A stretch of DNA of 64,000 nt from Chlorella sorokiniana (Eukaryota; Chlorophyta; Trebouxiophyceae; Chlorellales; Chlorellaceae), in contig CP084609.1 of assembly GCA_025917655.1 (NCBI GenBank), forward strand, positions 744,001-808,000, in the 5' to 3' direction. Both the position numbers and the translations under genes were made by a program. A model generated the notes under the pieces. That model had not been told where the DNA came from. It made no database searches and worked only from the letters and a program-made list of their open reading frames with translations. Of the stretch, positions 17,879-30,100 are shown piece by piece. Each line of letters opens with the position of its first letter. Position 1 is the stretch's first letter.

Positions 17879-19267
17879 ATGGCAGCCCTGCTGCGTGGTG
17901 GGGGCGGCCGCCCCATGCTGCTCGGCGCGTGGGATTCCGTCTTCGTGGACCCCACCGTGTGGGGCTTTGGCAGCGTGGACCTCTTGGGGTTCACCGTTAA
18001 GGCAGCCACACAGCGGCGCATCCACCTGGCAGCCCGGCAGCGCTGCGGCCCGCGATACCTTCCTTCGGCGGGCTGCAGGCCAGCCCTGTGGCGGCAGCGT
18101 GCAGATGAGCCAGGCCCGTCTGCTACCGCCACGGGCTTGCAAGCGTTGGAGCTACGCTGGGCCTCCTCCTACGACACGCGGCTTCACGAGCGGGTCATGT
18201 CTCGCCGGCGGGCAGCAGAGTGGGAGGTGGATCTCCTGCCGTGTCAGCGCCCGGGCCAGCGGCAGCGCCTTGCCGTCTTTGAACGGGTGGCACAGCGGCA
18301 GCACGCTGAGGAAGAGCAGTTGCAGCAGCTTCAGCCACAGCCGGCCCCACCACCAGCTTGGCCTTTAAGGGACGACACAGTGGATGCAGCGGCAGCGCCG
18401 GCGGGCCTCAATGAGGCTGCCCAAGCGGACCGCGCTGCGGTGCGCGGTGTATGGCGCCGCCTGCGCGAGGCAGACCTGCCCCGCGAGCAGTACACTGTGG
18501 CATACCGCGTGCTGCATGGGTGCCTGTATGTGGGCGCCTTCCTTTGCCACATTCGGGTCGTGCCAGCGGCAGATGCGTTGTGCCAGCACGGTGATTGTGC
18601 GGCAGCAGCGGATCCGCCCCTTGATGGGCTGACCCATGCATTCTTGCTCTGCCCCGCCGTGGCCGCTGCTGCCGAGTGGGTCTGTCGTGTCTTTGCGGCT
18701 GTCTCGGGTGTGCGCCCTCCTCCCCTCTGTCCCCGTGTCTTTCTTGCAGATGAGCATGCCACTTGGGCCCCACCCGCCCGTCTTCGCCACGTATGGGCAC
18801 ACCTGCGCACCGCTTACCTCTACGCTGTGTGGCAGATGCGCGGCCGGCGAACTCTTGCGGGCCAGCCCATCTCGCCGGCCAGCGTGTGCGGTGCCACGGT
18901 AGCAGCGGTGCTGGCTGCCATCAAGCGGGACTGGGCGCGGGCCACGCACAACATGCGCCGGCTGGATGGCACCTATGCTGAGTGGTTCCGTGGCCGCGAC
19001 ACCTCCCTCCGTATGGGCCAGTTCAAAGCGCGGTGGACCCACAGGGGCGCGCTTTGTGTTGTGGAGGCGGGTGCTATGCGGTTGCGCTTCAGCCTGTCCC
19101 ACCCGGTGGCCGCACCAGTGGAGGGCCCTTCTGCGTCTCGGGTGCCTGCAATTGCCCCTGCGTCCTGCCTTGGTCCCTTGCCCCCTCCACGCCTGCAGCT
19201 CCCCCTGCCTCCGCTCGCCCTGGTGGAGCCTCACCTGCGGCTCTCCCCCCTGCGGGGCCGCTGCTGA
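17879..19267 (+). CDS. LINE-A ORF2 C-terminal part (copy A3)
   Basis: A 462-codon open frame covers the region downstream of [22 protein letters not shown], a Q-rich segment ([11 protein letters not shown]), the zinc module CQHGDC...HAFLLC and the tail ending SPLRGRC with a stop at 19267. This is the most complete uninterrupted version of the LINE-A C-terminus. It has no catalytic domain. Confidence 0.85.
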   Translation: MAALLRGGGGRPMLLGAWDSVFVDPTVWGFGSVDLLGFTVKAATQRRIHLAARQRCGPRYLPSAGCRPALWRQRADEPGPSATATGLQALELRWASSYDTRLHERVMSRRRAAEWEVDLLPCQRPGQRQRLAVFERVAQRQHAEEEQLQQLQPQPAPPPAWPLRDDTVDAAAAPAGLNEAAQADRAAVRGVWRRLREADLPREQYTVAYRVLHGCLYVGAFLCHIRVVPAADALCQHGDCAAAADPPLDGLTHAFLLCPAVAAAAEWVCRVFAAVSGVRPPPLCPRVFLADEHATWAPPARLRHVWAHLRTAYLYAVWQMRGRRTLAGQPISPASVCGATVAAVLAAIKRDWARATHNMRRLDGTYAEWFRGRDTSLRMGQFKARWTHRGALCVVEAGAMRLRFSLSHPVAAPVEGPSASRVPAIAPASCLGPLPPPRLQLPLPPLALVEPHLRLSPLRGRC

Positions 19268-20352
19268 GTATGGAGCGTGAAGGCGGGGCAGCCCCTTCAA
19301 GCGGCGGGGCAGCAATGGCACGGGCTGCACCACGCGCGGGCGTCGGTTAACTCTCCGCCCTGCCCTTTTCTGGCTGGGGCCCTCCTCTTCTTTGCGGGGC
19401 GCTTTCCCACGGCCTCAGCGGCCTTCTTGTTATTTTTATACTCGACCGTGCTGCTTCCACTCCCTTTTGGGCCATGCGATACAGCCTGACCTCTGTTCAT
19501 CTTTACATGCGCGCTGCTGGGGCTCCTTCCATTCTTGCAGGCGGCGGCAGTTGGGCGGCCGGCAGCGGCAGCGGCGATGGCGGCAAGTGCGTGTGTAGTG
19601 GCGCGGCGGGTGATGGGCGTTCGCCACCGTGTGTGGCAACGTGCCGGCGGGGTCCGCCGCCCCCCGCCCGGCTTGCCTTGCGGCACCCGCGCCGCCGGTC
19701 CTAGCGGGCCGGGCAGCACGCCTGCGGAGCGCGTACATGCCCTTGCTGTCGGTAGTCGTGTGCCCGCCAGCCCTCGGCTTGCCCCGTCCTTGCTCTTTGC
19801 ATCCATTGGCTGACGGTTCCCCAGCGCTCGGCTCCTGCGTTGACTTGTCCCTGTTCCCATGGCTCCCTCCAGCACGCTTCCACACTCGATTTCCTCGCCC
19901 CTTTCTGAGTGGCTTGCACCTTCCCTTTCCATGGCTCCCCTCCTTTTCTTAGCCTGCCCCCTCCTGGACGCCCCCTTCTCCCCTGTCCCAGCACGCCCCC
20001 TTTTTTTTTGTCTTGGCCTGGTTGCCTTTGCGTCTCTTCCGTGGTGGGTTGCTCCATCCTCGCCTCGGGTCTTTCAGTTCTTTGCCTTGCCCTGTTGTGC
20101 CGCTGCCTGCCCCAGTCTGGCGGTTGCCGGGATCTCGCGTTTCATCTGCTTTCACAGCGACATACCGATTACACATACACACACAAAACAAAAAGAAAAA
20201 AATCTGCGTACCACCCCCGTGGCTGCATGCCCCATCTTGCTGTCACATGCGCGTTCGCGCTGCTGTTTGGCTGCCTCATCGGTCATGATGCTTCGTGGCT
20301 TCGGCCTACCTACGCTTCTTGAGATCCCCCACGTCTCAAGTGTAAGAGCACC

Positions 20353-20357
<5 letters not shown>
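19268..20357 (+). other. LINE-A 3' UTR (copy A3)
   Basis: About 1.09 kb non-coding. A CA-repeat and A-rich tract at about 20170-20203 precedes the last about 145 nt. TGTAA at 20340-20344 lies 13 nt before the poly(A). No gene is seen. Confidence 0.8.
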
Positions 20358-20390
<33 letters not shown>

Positions 20391-20741
20391 GGCTGGGGTG
20401 GTCTCGCTCAGGTCGTCTTGCGTCCCCGTGTCTTTGAGGGGGCGTGTTGTCTTGCGCCGCGTGCGGCCTGCATCCGGGCGGCAGCTCGACGCGGGGCCGC
20501 ACCCGGGCGTGCGGCCCGGTATGCTCCGCGTTTTTGGGACCGGCGGCATCACGCCGGCTGCTTCGCCGCCGCAGCCTTGGCGGCGCCTTTGGGCGGCGGC
20601 GCCCGGCCGCCACCGGGGGGGCGGCCAGGTCTGGGCCTGGCGGATGTACCTGCTTTGCCCCCTTGGCCGGCCGGGGCTGCTTTGCCGCCCGGGTGGTCCC
20701 GTTGCCCCATGGCCCCTCCTCCCTCCCCTCCCCTTCTGCAG

Positions 20742-20746
20742 AAGAA
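20742..20746. repeat. AAGAA target duplication of Copia-2 (left)
   Basis: AAGAA is repeated at 26486-26490 after the right LTR. It is the 5-bp duplication typical of Copia integrase. Confidence 0.85.
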
Positions 20747-21101
20747 TGTTGGATGGAGGTAGTTACAAAGAGCGCAAGAGTATGAAAGAGGGCGCAGAAT
20801 GGCGCTAAATAGGCTGGAGCGACACAATGCTACTATTGGCATTATTCCGGCATATGCGGGGTAGTGTTTGTGGTAGTGGCATGACGGCGGGGGCTCAGGT
20901 GCACAGAAATGCATGGCATGGGGGTCAATCAACTTAGAATAAAGTGGGAAAGCATAATCGAAGGGTGTCGAGCATATTAGGCGGGTCAAGCTCATGCATG
21001 ACGAAAGGGTGTCCACGTCGGCGGCGTACGCCACGTGGCGGCTGGGGAGATGTCTTTGCGGGTGTGCGGGGCTGGACATGTGGCTCGGCCACATCTCAAC
21101 A
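20747..21101 (-). repeat. Copia-2 3' LTR
   Basis: TGTTGG...CAACA ends on the + strand. It is homologous to 26133-26485. The element is on the minus strand, so this is the downstream LTR. Confidence 0.9.
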
Positions 21102-24100
21102 CTCCCACGCAGGCTGCACGGGCCGCTGCACTCGGGCGATGCCCATAGGCGCGCGCGGCGTACTTGAACTTGTTGGTGGGCACGGGCTTGGTCGGGATGT
21201 CGGCAACCATGGCATCGGTGGGGATGTAGCTGAAGTTGACTTCGCCACGGATGACGCGCTCGCGTGCAAAGTGGTGGATGATGTCGATGTGCTTGGAGCG
21301 AAGGGAGATGACCTGGATTCTTGAGCATGTGAATGGGCGATTGGCTGTCGACTTGATGTCGATGCGGGCGATGTGCAGGTCCAGTCGGCGAAGAGCTTGC
21401 GCGGCCACGGTGCTTCCTTGACGGCGGAGGCGGGCGCCATGTACTCGGCCTACCGTAGTAGATGAGGCGACGGTGGGTTGCGGCGTGAGCTCCAGGTGAT
21501 GGCGCCGTTCTTGAAGGTGAAGACGTAGCCGGTGGTGGAGCGGCGGGTGTCGATGTCGCCAAGCATGGTTGGCGTCGCAAGAGGCGTCGAGGGTAGCGTT
21601 GGACGGGGTGAAGATGATGCCGTAGTCGGGGTACCGGCGAGGTAGCGCGGCACATAGGCTGCGATCCGGTGGGAGGTGGTGGGCTTGGACATGTAGCGGG
21701 GCCGGCGCTCCCACGGCTTGGGCGATATCGGGTCAGTGCGGGATGCCGGTACATGAGGGAGCCGATGAGTGTGGAGTAGGGGTGCTCGAGATGTCCAGTG
21801 GGTCTCCGTCGGCGGTGAGCTTGAAGGCGATGCTTGAGGGTGTGTCGAAAGGCTTGGACTTGTCCATGCCGAACTTGGACTGACAGCAGGTCGGTGGTGT
21901 GACGGGTGCAGGTCGGCTTGATGGTCTTGGAGGCGCGGTCTCGCATGATGTCGATGCCCAGAAGAAGGAGGTCGGGGCCCAGGTCGCGGGTGTCGAAGGC
22001 GGTGGCTATCTGCTTGATGGAGCTCGGCATGGATGTGTCGGCGGTGATGACCGGGATGTCGTCGACGTAGATGAGCAGGTAGACTTGGTGGAGAGGACAG
22101 CTTGATGAAGAGGCCTGGGTCGGCGGGTGACTCGGTGAAGCCCATGGACTCGATCTCGGTCTTCGGGGTGCGATGCCGGGCTCGAGAAGCTTGCTTGAGT
22201 CCATAGAGGGCCTTGTTCGGCTTGCGAGGCTTGGTCATGGTTGCCGTTGTGGTAGCCGGGAGGTTCTTGAATGTAGACGTCTTCGTCCGGCTTGCCGTTG
22301 AGGAAGGCGGTCTTGATGTCCGGTGGTGAATCTCTAGGTCCAGTCGGCAAAGAATGGCCAACACGGTGCGCGGGGTGGAGTACTTGGAGACAGAGTGCAA
22401 ACACTTGGTCGTAGTCGATGCCTTCGCGTTGGTGGAAGCCTTTGACGACGAGGCGGGCCTTGTAGCGCTCGATGTTGCCGTTGGCGTCGCGCTTCTCCTT
22501 GTAGACCCACTTGACCGGAATGGGCTTGACGCCGGGAGGTGTAGGTTGCGGGGTCCAGTGTTGTTGGCGGCCGGGAAGCGATCTCCTCGTCCATGGCGGA
22601 GCGCCAAAGGTCGGCGTTGGGAGATTGCGGGGCTTCCTCCGGGGTGGTAGGCTCATTTGTTGCGGTGGCGATGTTGATGGTGGCTCGAGAGGTGATGCGG
22701 TATGCGTCGTCCCGCCACTGGCCGGGCCGGGCGGCGCGCGCCGGCACGCTCGGTGCGCCGCAGGCGATGGGAGGAGAAGGTGGGTCTTCGAGCTCGGCGG
22801 GTGCTCCCACGGACTCGGTGTCGCCGGTGTCATCGTTGTCGATGAGGGAAATGGTCTCTGGCGGGATGGGCTTGGGCAGGTTGGAGCCGGCCTCATTGAA
22901 GGTGACATCGCGGGCCGATGACGATGGAGCCGTTGTCCAGCAGATCTTGTAGCCTTTGGTGTTGGTGGGGTAGCCGATGAAGCGGCCGGGCTCGCTAACC
23001 GCATCGAGCTTGGAGCGTAGTCTTTGTTGGAATGTGGGCGTAGGCACGGGCGCCAAAGATGCGCAGGTGGGAGAGGTCGGGCTTGGTGCCGTGAAGCATC
23101 TCGTAGGGGTGACGTCTTGGGCGAGATGTTGGCGAGCGGTTGCGCAAGTAGTTGGCGGTGACGATGGCTTCGGCCCAAAGATGCTTGGGCGGGTTGTACT
23201 CGGCCGGCATGGGGCGCGCCTTGTCCAAAGGGGGTGCGGTTGAGACGCTCGGCCTTGCCGTTTCTTGGGGCGTGTAGGAGACGGTGGTCTCTCTTGGATG
23301 CCCTTGGACTTGTAGAAGGTGTCCGTGTCGTTGTTGATGAACTCGCCGCCGTTGTCGAGCGGATGCGCTTGACGGTGTGGCGGTCCGACGCTCCAGCGAG
23401 AGTTGACGGTGGTCTTCGGGAAGTCGGCGGCGTCGGACTTGCGCGCAAGGGAGCGATGTGAGAGTAGCCGGTGTAGTCATCCGGGATGGTCATGAAGTAC
23501 AGGCTGCCACCGTGGGAGGGGGGGCGGCATGGGACCGCAGAGGTCGGTGTGCGGCAGCTCCGAGGCTTGTGGGTGAAGGAGGTGGAGGCGTTGAACGGTT
23601 GGCGATGTTGCTTGCCCGGGTGGTGCGGCGCGCAGTGTGCGCCGGTGGCTTTGAAGTCGAGAGGGGTCGATGCCGATGCCGGTGGCCATGGTGGTGAGCT
23701 TGGCCAGGTTGTCGTAGCCGAGGTGGCCGAGGCGGCGGTGCCACGGAGGTTGGGTGTGTGGGCGCGTGCGCGTAGGCGATGGTGAGGGCGTAGGCGGCGG
23801 AGCCGGCTCGAGGCGGGCGGGGCGGCCAGTGGTAGGTGTTCTTGGTGGCGTCGGTGTAGCCGTAGGCAATCATGTGGTTGCCCATGGAGATCTGGCGGCC
23901 GGTGCGGTCAAAGGAGAAGCCGATGCCTTTCTCGGGTGGCTCGGTTGACGGAGGAGGAGGTTGTCGGCGGCGTCGGCATGTAGAGCACGTCGGTGAGCTT
24001 GATCAGGTTGTCAAGGTTGGGCTGCAGTGCACGCGTCGCCGATGAGGGTGGCCTCTCCTACGCCGCCGTTGCCGAAAGTGATGCGGATGGGCTGCGGCGC

Positions 24101-26132
24101 CGGGCGCAGTTGGTGAGGTTCTTTGGTGTGGTGTGATGTGCCGGCTCGCTCCGGTGTCCACGATCCGGTTGTCGCCGATGGTGTTGGAGGTGGTGGCGGC
24201 GGTGAAGGCGATGGCGCTATGACCGGGCGTTGACGCTGCGGTTGGAAGGCGGCGGGCGTTGGTTGAAGCGGCGGGCTTCCATGTCGCGGCGCTTCTTGTT
24301 GCACTCGTGGGCGTAGTGGCCAGGCTTGTGGCGGTAGAGGCGAGTGCCTTCGGCGTAGGCGCGGGCATCGCGGAGGAGCGCTCGTCGACGCGGATGCCGA
24401 AGGTGCGTGGTGGGCCAAAGTTGGGTGGTGGACCGTTGAAGTTGGGCGGCCGCATGCGGGGGTCTTCTTGCGGGGGCCACCGCCGCGAGGGCCGTTGTTG
24501 CGGTTGATGCCGTTGATGTTGCGGGGAGCGCCATTCTTTGTTGGAGTGCCGGTCGTCGCGGCGAGGATGGAAGGAGGCCATCGGGGCCGAGTCGGAGCTG
24601 CGGATGACGTCGGGCTTGGCGCGGCGGTGCTCGGCTTGCGAAGGTGGGGCAGGATGTCATCCACGGTGAATGTGCCGGCGGAGGCGGTGGTGGTTTCGAT
24701 GACGGTGACGACCGTGTCGAAGGTGGAGGGGCGAGCCGCCCAGACTTGGCACGCCACGTCGATGTCTTCGACCTTGTGGCCGGCGGCGTTGAGCTGGTCT
24801 TGCGGGGCCTTGGCACGGTTGGTGAAGGCGGTGACGGTCTCGGTGGAGGCCATCTTCAGAGAGTTGAGCTCACGGCGCAGTTGGAGCTTGCGTGCGAAGG
24901 ACTTGGCGGCGAAGATGCCTTGCGAGTGGTCCAGGCTTGGTTGGCCGTGGTGCGGCGCAGAGATGGTTGGCTGGTGGTGGGGCTTGACGAGGAGGCCGAT
25001 GTAGGAGAGGGCGAGCTCGTCCGCCTTGATGTCCCTCGGGAGTTGTTGGGGCCTCGGTGCGACGACGGTGTGCCAGCACTTCTTGGTGGTGAGGAAGAAC
25101 TTCATGTTGGCTGCCCACCTTTGTGTAGTTGTCCCAGTCCAGCCGCTCAATGGACATGCCGTCTGTCGCCATGTCTGTCCACGCTTGTGTGCAACTGGCT
25201 GACCGCCGACGGCCGGGCGGCGGCCGCTAGCGAGCACCTTGTGCCTCCGCTAGTGCGTGCTCGGAGGTGCCGCGGCAAGGGGTGCCGCAGATTGTGCCGC
25301 CGGAGATGGCTGGCGGAAAGGTGGGGAAGGTCGGTGCCTAAGAATAAGTAGCCGGTACGTGGCACACGAGGCCAGGCACCGAACGGGGAGCTGCGTGCCA
25401 CACGTGGACAGCACAGCCCAGGCACCACCTTTGAGTAAATGTAACAGAAGTGGAGGAATAGACGGGAAAGGGGGCGGGACAGATGTGGATGGCAGCGGCG
25501 CTCGACGGCGCTAGGGCACCGCCCGAAGGAGAGTGCCTGTGGGGGCAAAGGCAGCGGCGCACTTAGGCGCCGGGGGCACCGCCAATAACGGAGGGGCCAG
25601 AGGGGCGGAGCAGCGGCGCGCGGAGGCGCTAGGGCGCGCTTGCACTTATCTTAAGTGATTGTGTCAGCGTAGAGCTACGGCAGTGGGTTGAGGCAAAGTG
25701 GAAGTTTAGTAACTTGGCGGGAGGCGGGGTATCGAGCTGGTCACAAGTGACCCAACTCGCTTACTCAGCTGCCACACAGCTGCTCAAGCAGCTGTCTCTT
25801 TGCGAGCAGGTGCTGTCGAAAGCAGATTTAGGCTGCCGGAAAGCAGAATTGAGCTGTCGGCTGCTGGCTGGCAGCTAGGCAGCAAAAGGCGCTGGCTGTG
25901 CGAGCGAAAGGCGGCGCTGTGCGAGCGAAAAGGCGCTGCTATGTGCGAAATGTGCCGCAAGCAAAGGCGGGCTTAGTCTGAGAGGCTTCGGTCGAAGGCG
26001 CCGTTCCGGAGGTCGAGGCGGAAGTGCTCGCGAGTGGTGCGAGGGGCGCTGGCAGCGAGAAAAGGCGTCTGGGGTGACGGCAAGAGCGTGTGCCGGACTC
26101 AAGGGCAGAGGAGGGAGCTGGGGCCCATAACC

Positions 26133-26485
26133 TGTTGGATGGAGGTAGTTACAAAGAGCGCAAGAGTATGAAAGAGGGCGCAGAATGGCGCTAAATAGGC
26201 TGGAGCAGCACAATGCTACTATTGGCATTATTCCGGCATATGCGGGGTAGTGTTTGTGGTAGTGGCATGACGGCGGGGCTCAGGTGCACAGAAATGCATG
26301 GCATGGGGGTCAATCAACTTAGAATAAAGTGGGAAAGCATAATCGAAGGGTGTCTGAGCATATTAGGCGGGTCAAGCTCATGCATGACGAAAGGGTGTCC
26401 ACGTCAGCAGCGTCTGCCACGTGGCAGCTGGGGAGATGTGCTGCGGGTGTGCAGGCTGGACATGTGGCTCAGCCACATCTCAACA
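26133..26485 (-). repeat. Copia-2 5' LTR
   Basis: 353 bp, starting TGTTGG and ending CAACA. The primer site GGGCCCATAACC abuts it at 26121-26132 (+ strand reading). By eye it is essentially identical to both LTRs of Copia-3. Confidence 0.9.
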
Positions 26486-26490
26486 AAGAA

Positions 26491-27109
26491 CCCATGCCGC
26501 AGGCCGCGCCCGCAGTGCAACGTCCCGAGGGAGAGCCTGGGTTTGATGTGGCTTGTGATTTTGTGGCGGAGGAGTTGGATTGTTCTGCGGCCGAGGCAGA
26601 GCAGATTGTTCTTGCGGCTCGTGAGGCGCAGCCTGCGGTCTACAGAGATGCGGCCCACGCCTCTCGCCCGGGTGACTTGCCTCGTGCTTTCAGATTGGCT
26701 CTGCATGCCCAGGCTGTTGTTTTGTTGGGCGAGCCGCGGGCTGCGGCTTTGGAGGTGGCCCCGCTTGCGGATTCTGGGAGGCGGTGGGGGCGCCTGGGTC
26801 GTCGCGTCCTGCGGCCGCCCCCTCCCTCCTCTGCTTCCCCCGCCCAGGCCCATACCGCCCACCAAGCTCTGCCAAGCGTGGATCTGTCACAACCTTGGCA
26901 AAGGGCCCTGCTGGCACCCAGGGCCACCTGCCATCTGCTTCTGGCCCCGCCGCTCGGCGCGTTTGTCGGCTCCAGCCGAGGCGGGTGCCCACAGCTGGTT
27001 GACAATTGCGACGCGGGCGGCGCCTGAGCGGGGCGCACGTCTGGACACGGTTCTTCCACCGGTTGCGGCAGCAGGAGCCGCAGCCGGCCCCGCAGATGAG
27101 TCGTTTTGA
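26491..27109 (+). CDS. LINE-A ORF1 C-terminal part (copy A4)
   Basis: ORF1 resumes after Copia-2 at PMPQAAPAVQRPEGEPGF and ends GPADESF with TGA at 27107-27109. One frame change lies near 26777 (a G run one shorter than in A5). The end overlaps ORF2 by 14 nt. See the A1 entry for function. Confidence 0.6.
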
Positions 27110-30100
27110 TTGGCGGGCCGCTCGCCCTGCCCAGCCTTTGCGCCTCGTGGCGGTCAATGCTAACGGCCTGCGTGATGCTGCTAAGCGGCACCAGCTGCTT
27201 GAGCGGTTCATTGCTGGTCCTTGGCATATGCTGCTTGTGTTTGAGGCGCATGCTGCCTCTGCGGAGGAGGTGGCAGGCTGGGCACGCGAGGGCACAGGGC
27301 GCGGCTCGCCTTTTGCGGGAGCAGCTTTTGCTGCCCCGCACACTAGCTCTTCTGCTGGGGTGGTTGCCTTCATAAAGGCCACCGCCCCCGTGGAGGCCGT
27401 CACGCTGGCGGCTGTCCCGGCCCAGGAGGGCAGGCTTCTCCATCTTTCCTTCTCCTATGCAGGCCTTCCCTTTTCAATCCTTGGCTGTTATGCGCCCACG
27501 GAGGCGTGCAACCGCCCTGCATTTTTCTCCAGGTCCCTTGCTGCAGCAATCCCCACCGACCGCCTTGTGCTCATGGCTGGCGATTGGAACCACGTTTCTG
27601 ATCCCTTGGACGTTGCCGGCGCTACCGCCCTTTCACGGCATCGATTTGCCGGCGCGGAGGAGTTTGCTGCGGTGGCGGCTCAGCGCAACCTGGTGGATGT
27701 GTGGCGGCGGCTCCACCCGGCGGCACGTGCAGTCACGCACGTAGCCTCCGGGGCTGCAGGCGGGCGCGCTTGGACCGTTGGTATGCGGCAGCGCCCCTGC
27801 TTGCAGGGATTAGCAGCGCAGGCATCCTTCATGGCTTCCCTGGCGATCACCTCGCTGTGGATGTCCATTTGTCGCCCCCTTCCGTCGTCCCTGCTGGCCC
27901 TGGGCGCTTCCGCCTCCCTGACCACTTCCACTCCGACCCAGATTTTGTCGCTTTTGTCCGCCAGCACATCCACACCTTTGCAGAGGAGCACCCCGTGCAG
28001 CCTGGCGCCCGCCGCGCTTACTGGGTTGCACTCAAGGCCCACCTCTCCACCCACGTCGTGGCATTCACTGCAGCCCGGCGGCGGCAAGCGGATGCCACGA
28101 GGCGCGCGTTGTTGGCTGCAGTGGAGGACGCCATGCGAGCATATCTTAGCCAGCCCAGCCACCCAGCCACGCTTGGCCTGCTCCGACGTGCGACCGCAGC
28201 CTTGAGGGAGCATGACGCGGCAGCAGAGCAGCGGCGGCGCGAACAGCTGGACGTCCTTTGGCATTGCTTCGGCGAGCGCCCTACACGCTGGTTTCACATG
28301 TTGGACCGCAGCGCCTTACCAAACCAGCCCCTGGCGGAGCTCTTACACCCATCTGACCCAGCAGCCCCAGCAGCAGACCTCAGCACACCCGCGGGCCGTG
28401 AACTTGCCTCAACCCGGGCGGTGGCCTTCTTCTCGGCGGACAGCCCTGTGGGCCTCTTCCACTCGGAGGCTACCGACTCCGCAGCAGCGGGGCGGTTGTT
28501 GGACGCGCTGGATGCCACCCTGTCCCCTGACGAGGCGGCTGCCACTCTAGGACCTGCTGGTGGGCCCATCACTGATGCTGAGGTGCAGGCTGTGTTTCCT
28601 GACCTGCCACTTGGCACCAGCCCTGGCCTGGATGGTCTGCCGTATTCCTTCTACGTGACGTTCTGGTCTGAGCTGCGCCCGTTCTTCCTGGGCATGGCTG
28701 ATGAGGCCTTGGCTGTTGCTGCCGCTGCTGATGAGGGTAGCCTGGCAGCTGGGGTGGAGCCGTTCCTGCCCTCTGAGGTTACGGCTGGCCTCATTGTCCT
28801 GCTGCCCAAGCCTGGCACCGCTGACGCCCGGCAGCTTGCCTCCCACCGCCCCATCACCCTCCTGAATTGTGACTACCGCCTGCTAGCTAAGGTGTTGTCG
28901 GCCCGCTTCGCTGGGCCCCTTCTCTCCGTCATCGACCCCACCCAGACCGCCTTCTTACCCGACCGTTGGATTGGCGACAATGTCCTGCTGCACCTTGAGG
29001 AGGTGGAGTACTTGAGAGAGCAGGATGCGCCTGGCTGCATCGTCTTCCTGGACTTTGAAAAGGCGTACGACAGGGTTGATCGCCCTTGGCTTTTTGATGT
29101 CATGCGCCGCATGCGCTTCCCGCAGCTTGCTGTGCGTTGGGTGCAGCTGATGCTGTCCGGGTGCACTGCCATGGTGTCCCTGAACGGCTATTACACCCCA
29201 GCCTTCCCACTAGCACGCAGTGTGCAACAGGGCAGCCCCCTTAGCGTTTTGTTGTATCTCATTGCTGCACAACCCCTCGCAGCTTCCTTGCGCCGTGCGC
29301 AGCAGCAGGGCGTTTGCAGGCCCCTGCTGCTGCCTGGGGGCTCCCCTGCTCCAATCTCCCACCAACATGCAGATGATATCACCATCCATGTCTTGGCCCC
29401 GCGTGACGCGCACGCCGCCCTGGCGGGGCCTGTGGCCGACTTTTGCGCAGCCACCCAGGCCAGGCTCAACCTGCGCAAGTGCAAGGGCATCTTGTTTGGC
29501 GATCAGTCCACCATCGACCCTGCAACGCGCTTGTGTGGCGTCACTGGCGTGCGCTTCCCTTCGCCGTCAGAGTCCATCCGCCACCTCGGCATTCACCTGG
29601 GCCTTGACGCCCAGGTGGCCACACAGGCAACCTTCCAAGTTCTCGTGGTAAGGCTGAGGGAGGTTGCTGAGCGTTGGGCGCGGCACGAGCTGTCCTGGCT
29701 GGGGAGGGCCCACGTGGCCAAGCAGGTGCTGGCGGCCATGGTGGTGTATCACGCCACCTTTGTGCGCCCGCCGCCTGCCATGTGGCGCCGCATTGTTAGC
29801 GTCATTTTCTCTTTTGTGGGTGGCATGTCACCCTCTGATGTCCTGCGCGGTGCTGCCGTTAGCCACCCAGCCCGCCACACTGCTGCCTTGCCGTGGTTGG
29901 AGGGGGCATTAACTTGGTTGCCCCCGACGTGCATGCTGATTGCTTGCGTGCCAAGGTCACCGCCCGCCTTCTGCAGCCAGGCCGTCATGCTTGGAAGCTC
30001 CTTGTTGCGGCGCGCCTGGTGGATGCCGTCCCTTCCCTTGGGCCCGCCGTTGCTGTTAGCGGGCTGCAGGTCACTACACGCCTCCTCCCACCCCGTCTAG

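Larger units (their letters stand above)
17680..20387 (+). mobile_element. LINE-A copy A3, 5'-truncated
   Basis: It begins in the C-terminal half of ORF2 at [13 protein letters not shown]-coding sequence (the equivalent of A1 position 11546) and runs to a 30-nt poly(A) at 20358-20387. Its 5' end joins the 5' end of A2 directly, with no target sequence between. The overlapping 1.06 kb is also present in A1 but with different variants, so A3 is not the displaced 3' end of A1. Confidence 0.9.
20747..26485 (-). mobile_element. Copia-2: full-length but broken Ty1/copia element (fossil)
   Basis: It has two LTRs of about 353-355 bp (20747-21101 and 26133-26485), a 5-bp AAGAA duplication, and a primer site for initiator tRNA-Met next to the right LTR. 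On the minus strand gag, protease, integrase, RT and RNase H follow in copia order. Its overall layout is whole, but the coding region is heavily broken (of the order of twenty or more breaks). Most differences from Copia-3 lie at CAG/CTG sites between 20747 and about 25640, so much of the apparent decay may not be real. It sits at the same place in LINE-A as Copia-3. Confidence 0.9.

Noticed and set aside
17680-18745. A 1.06-kb target-site duplication linking A1 and A3
   Set aside because: The overlapping sequences carry different variants ([15 protein letters not shown] versus RADEPG/AQADRAAV), so A3 is not a duplicate of A1.
12608-20387. Twin priming as the cause of the head-to-head LINE-A pair
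   Set aside because: Twin priming leaves one poly(A); here both outer ends have long tails.
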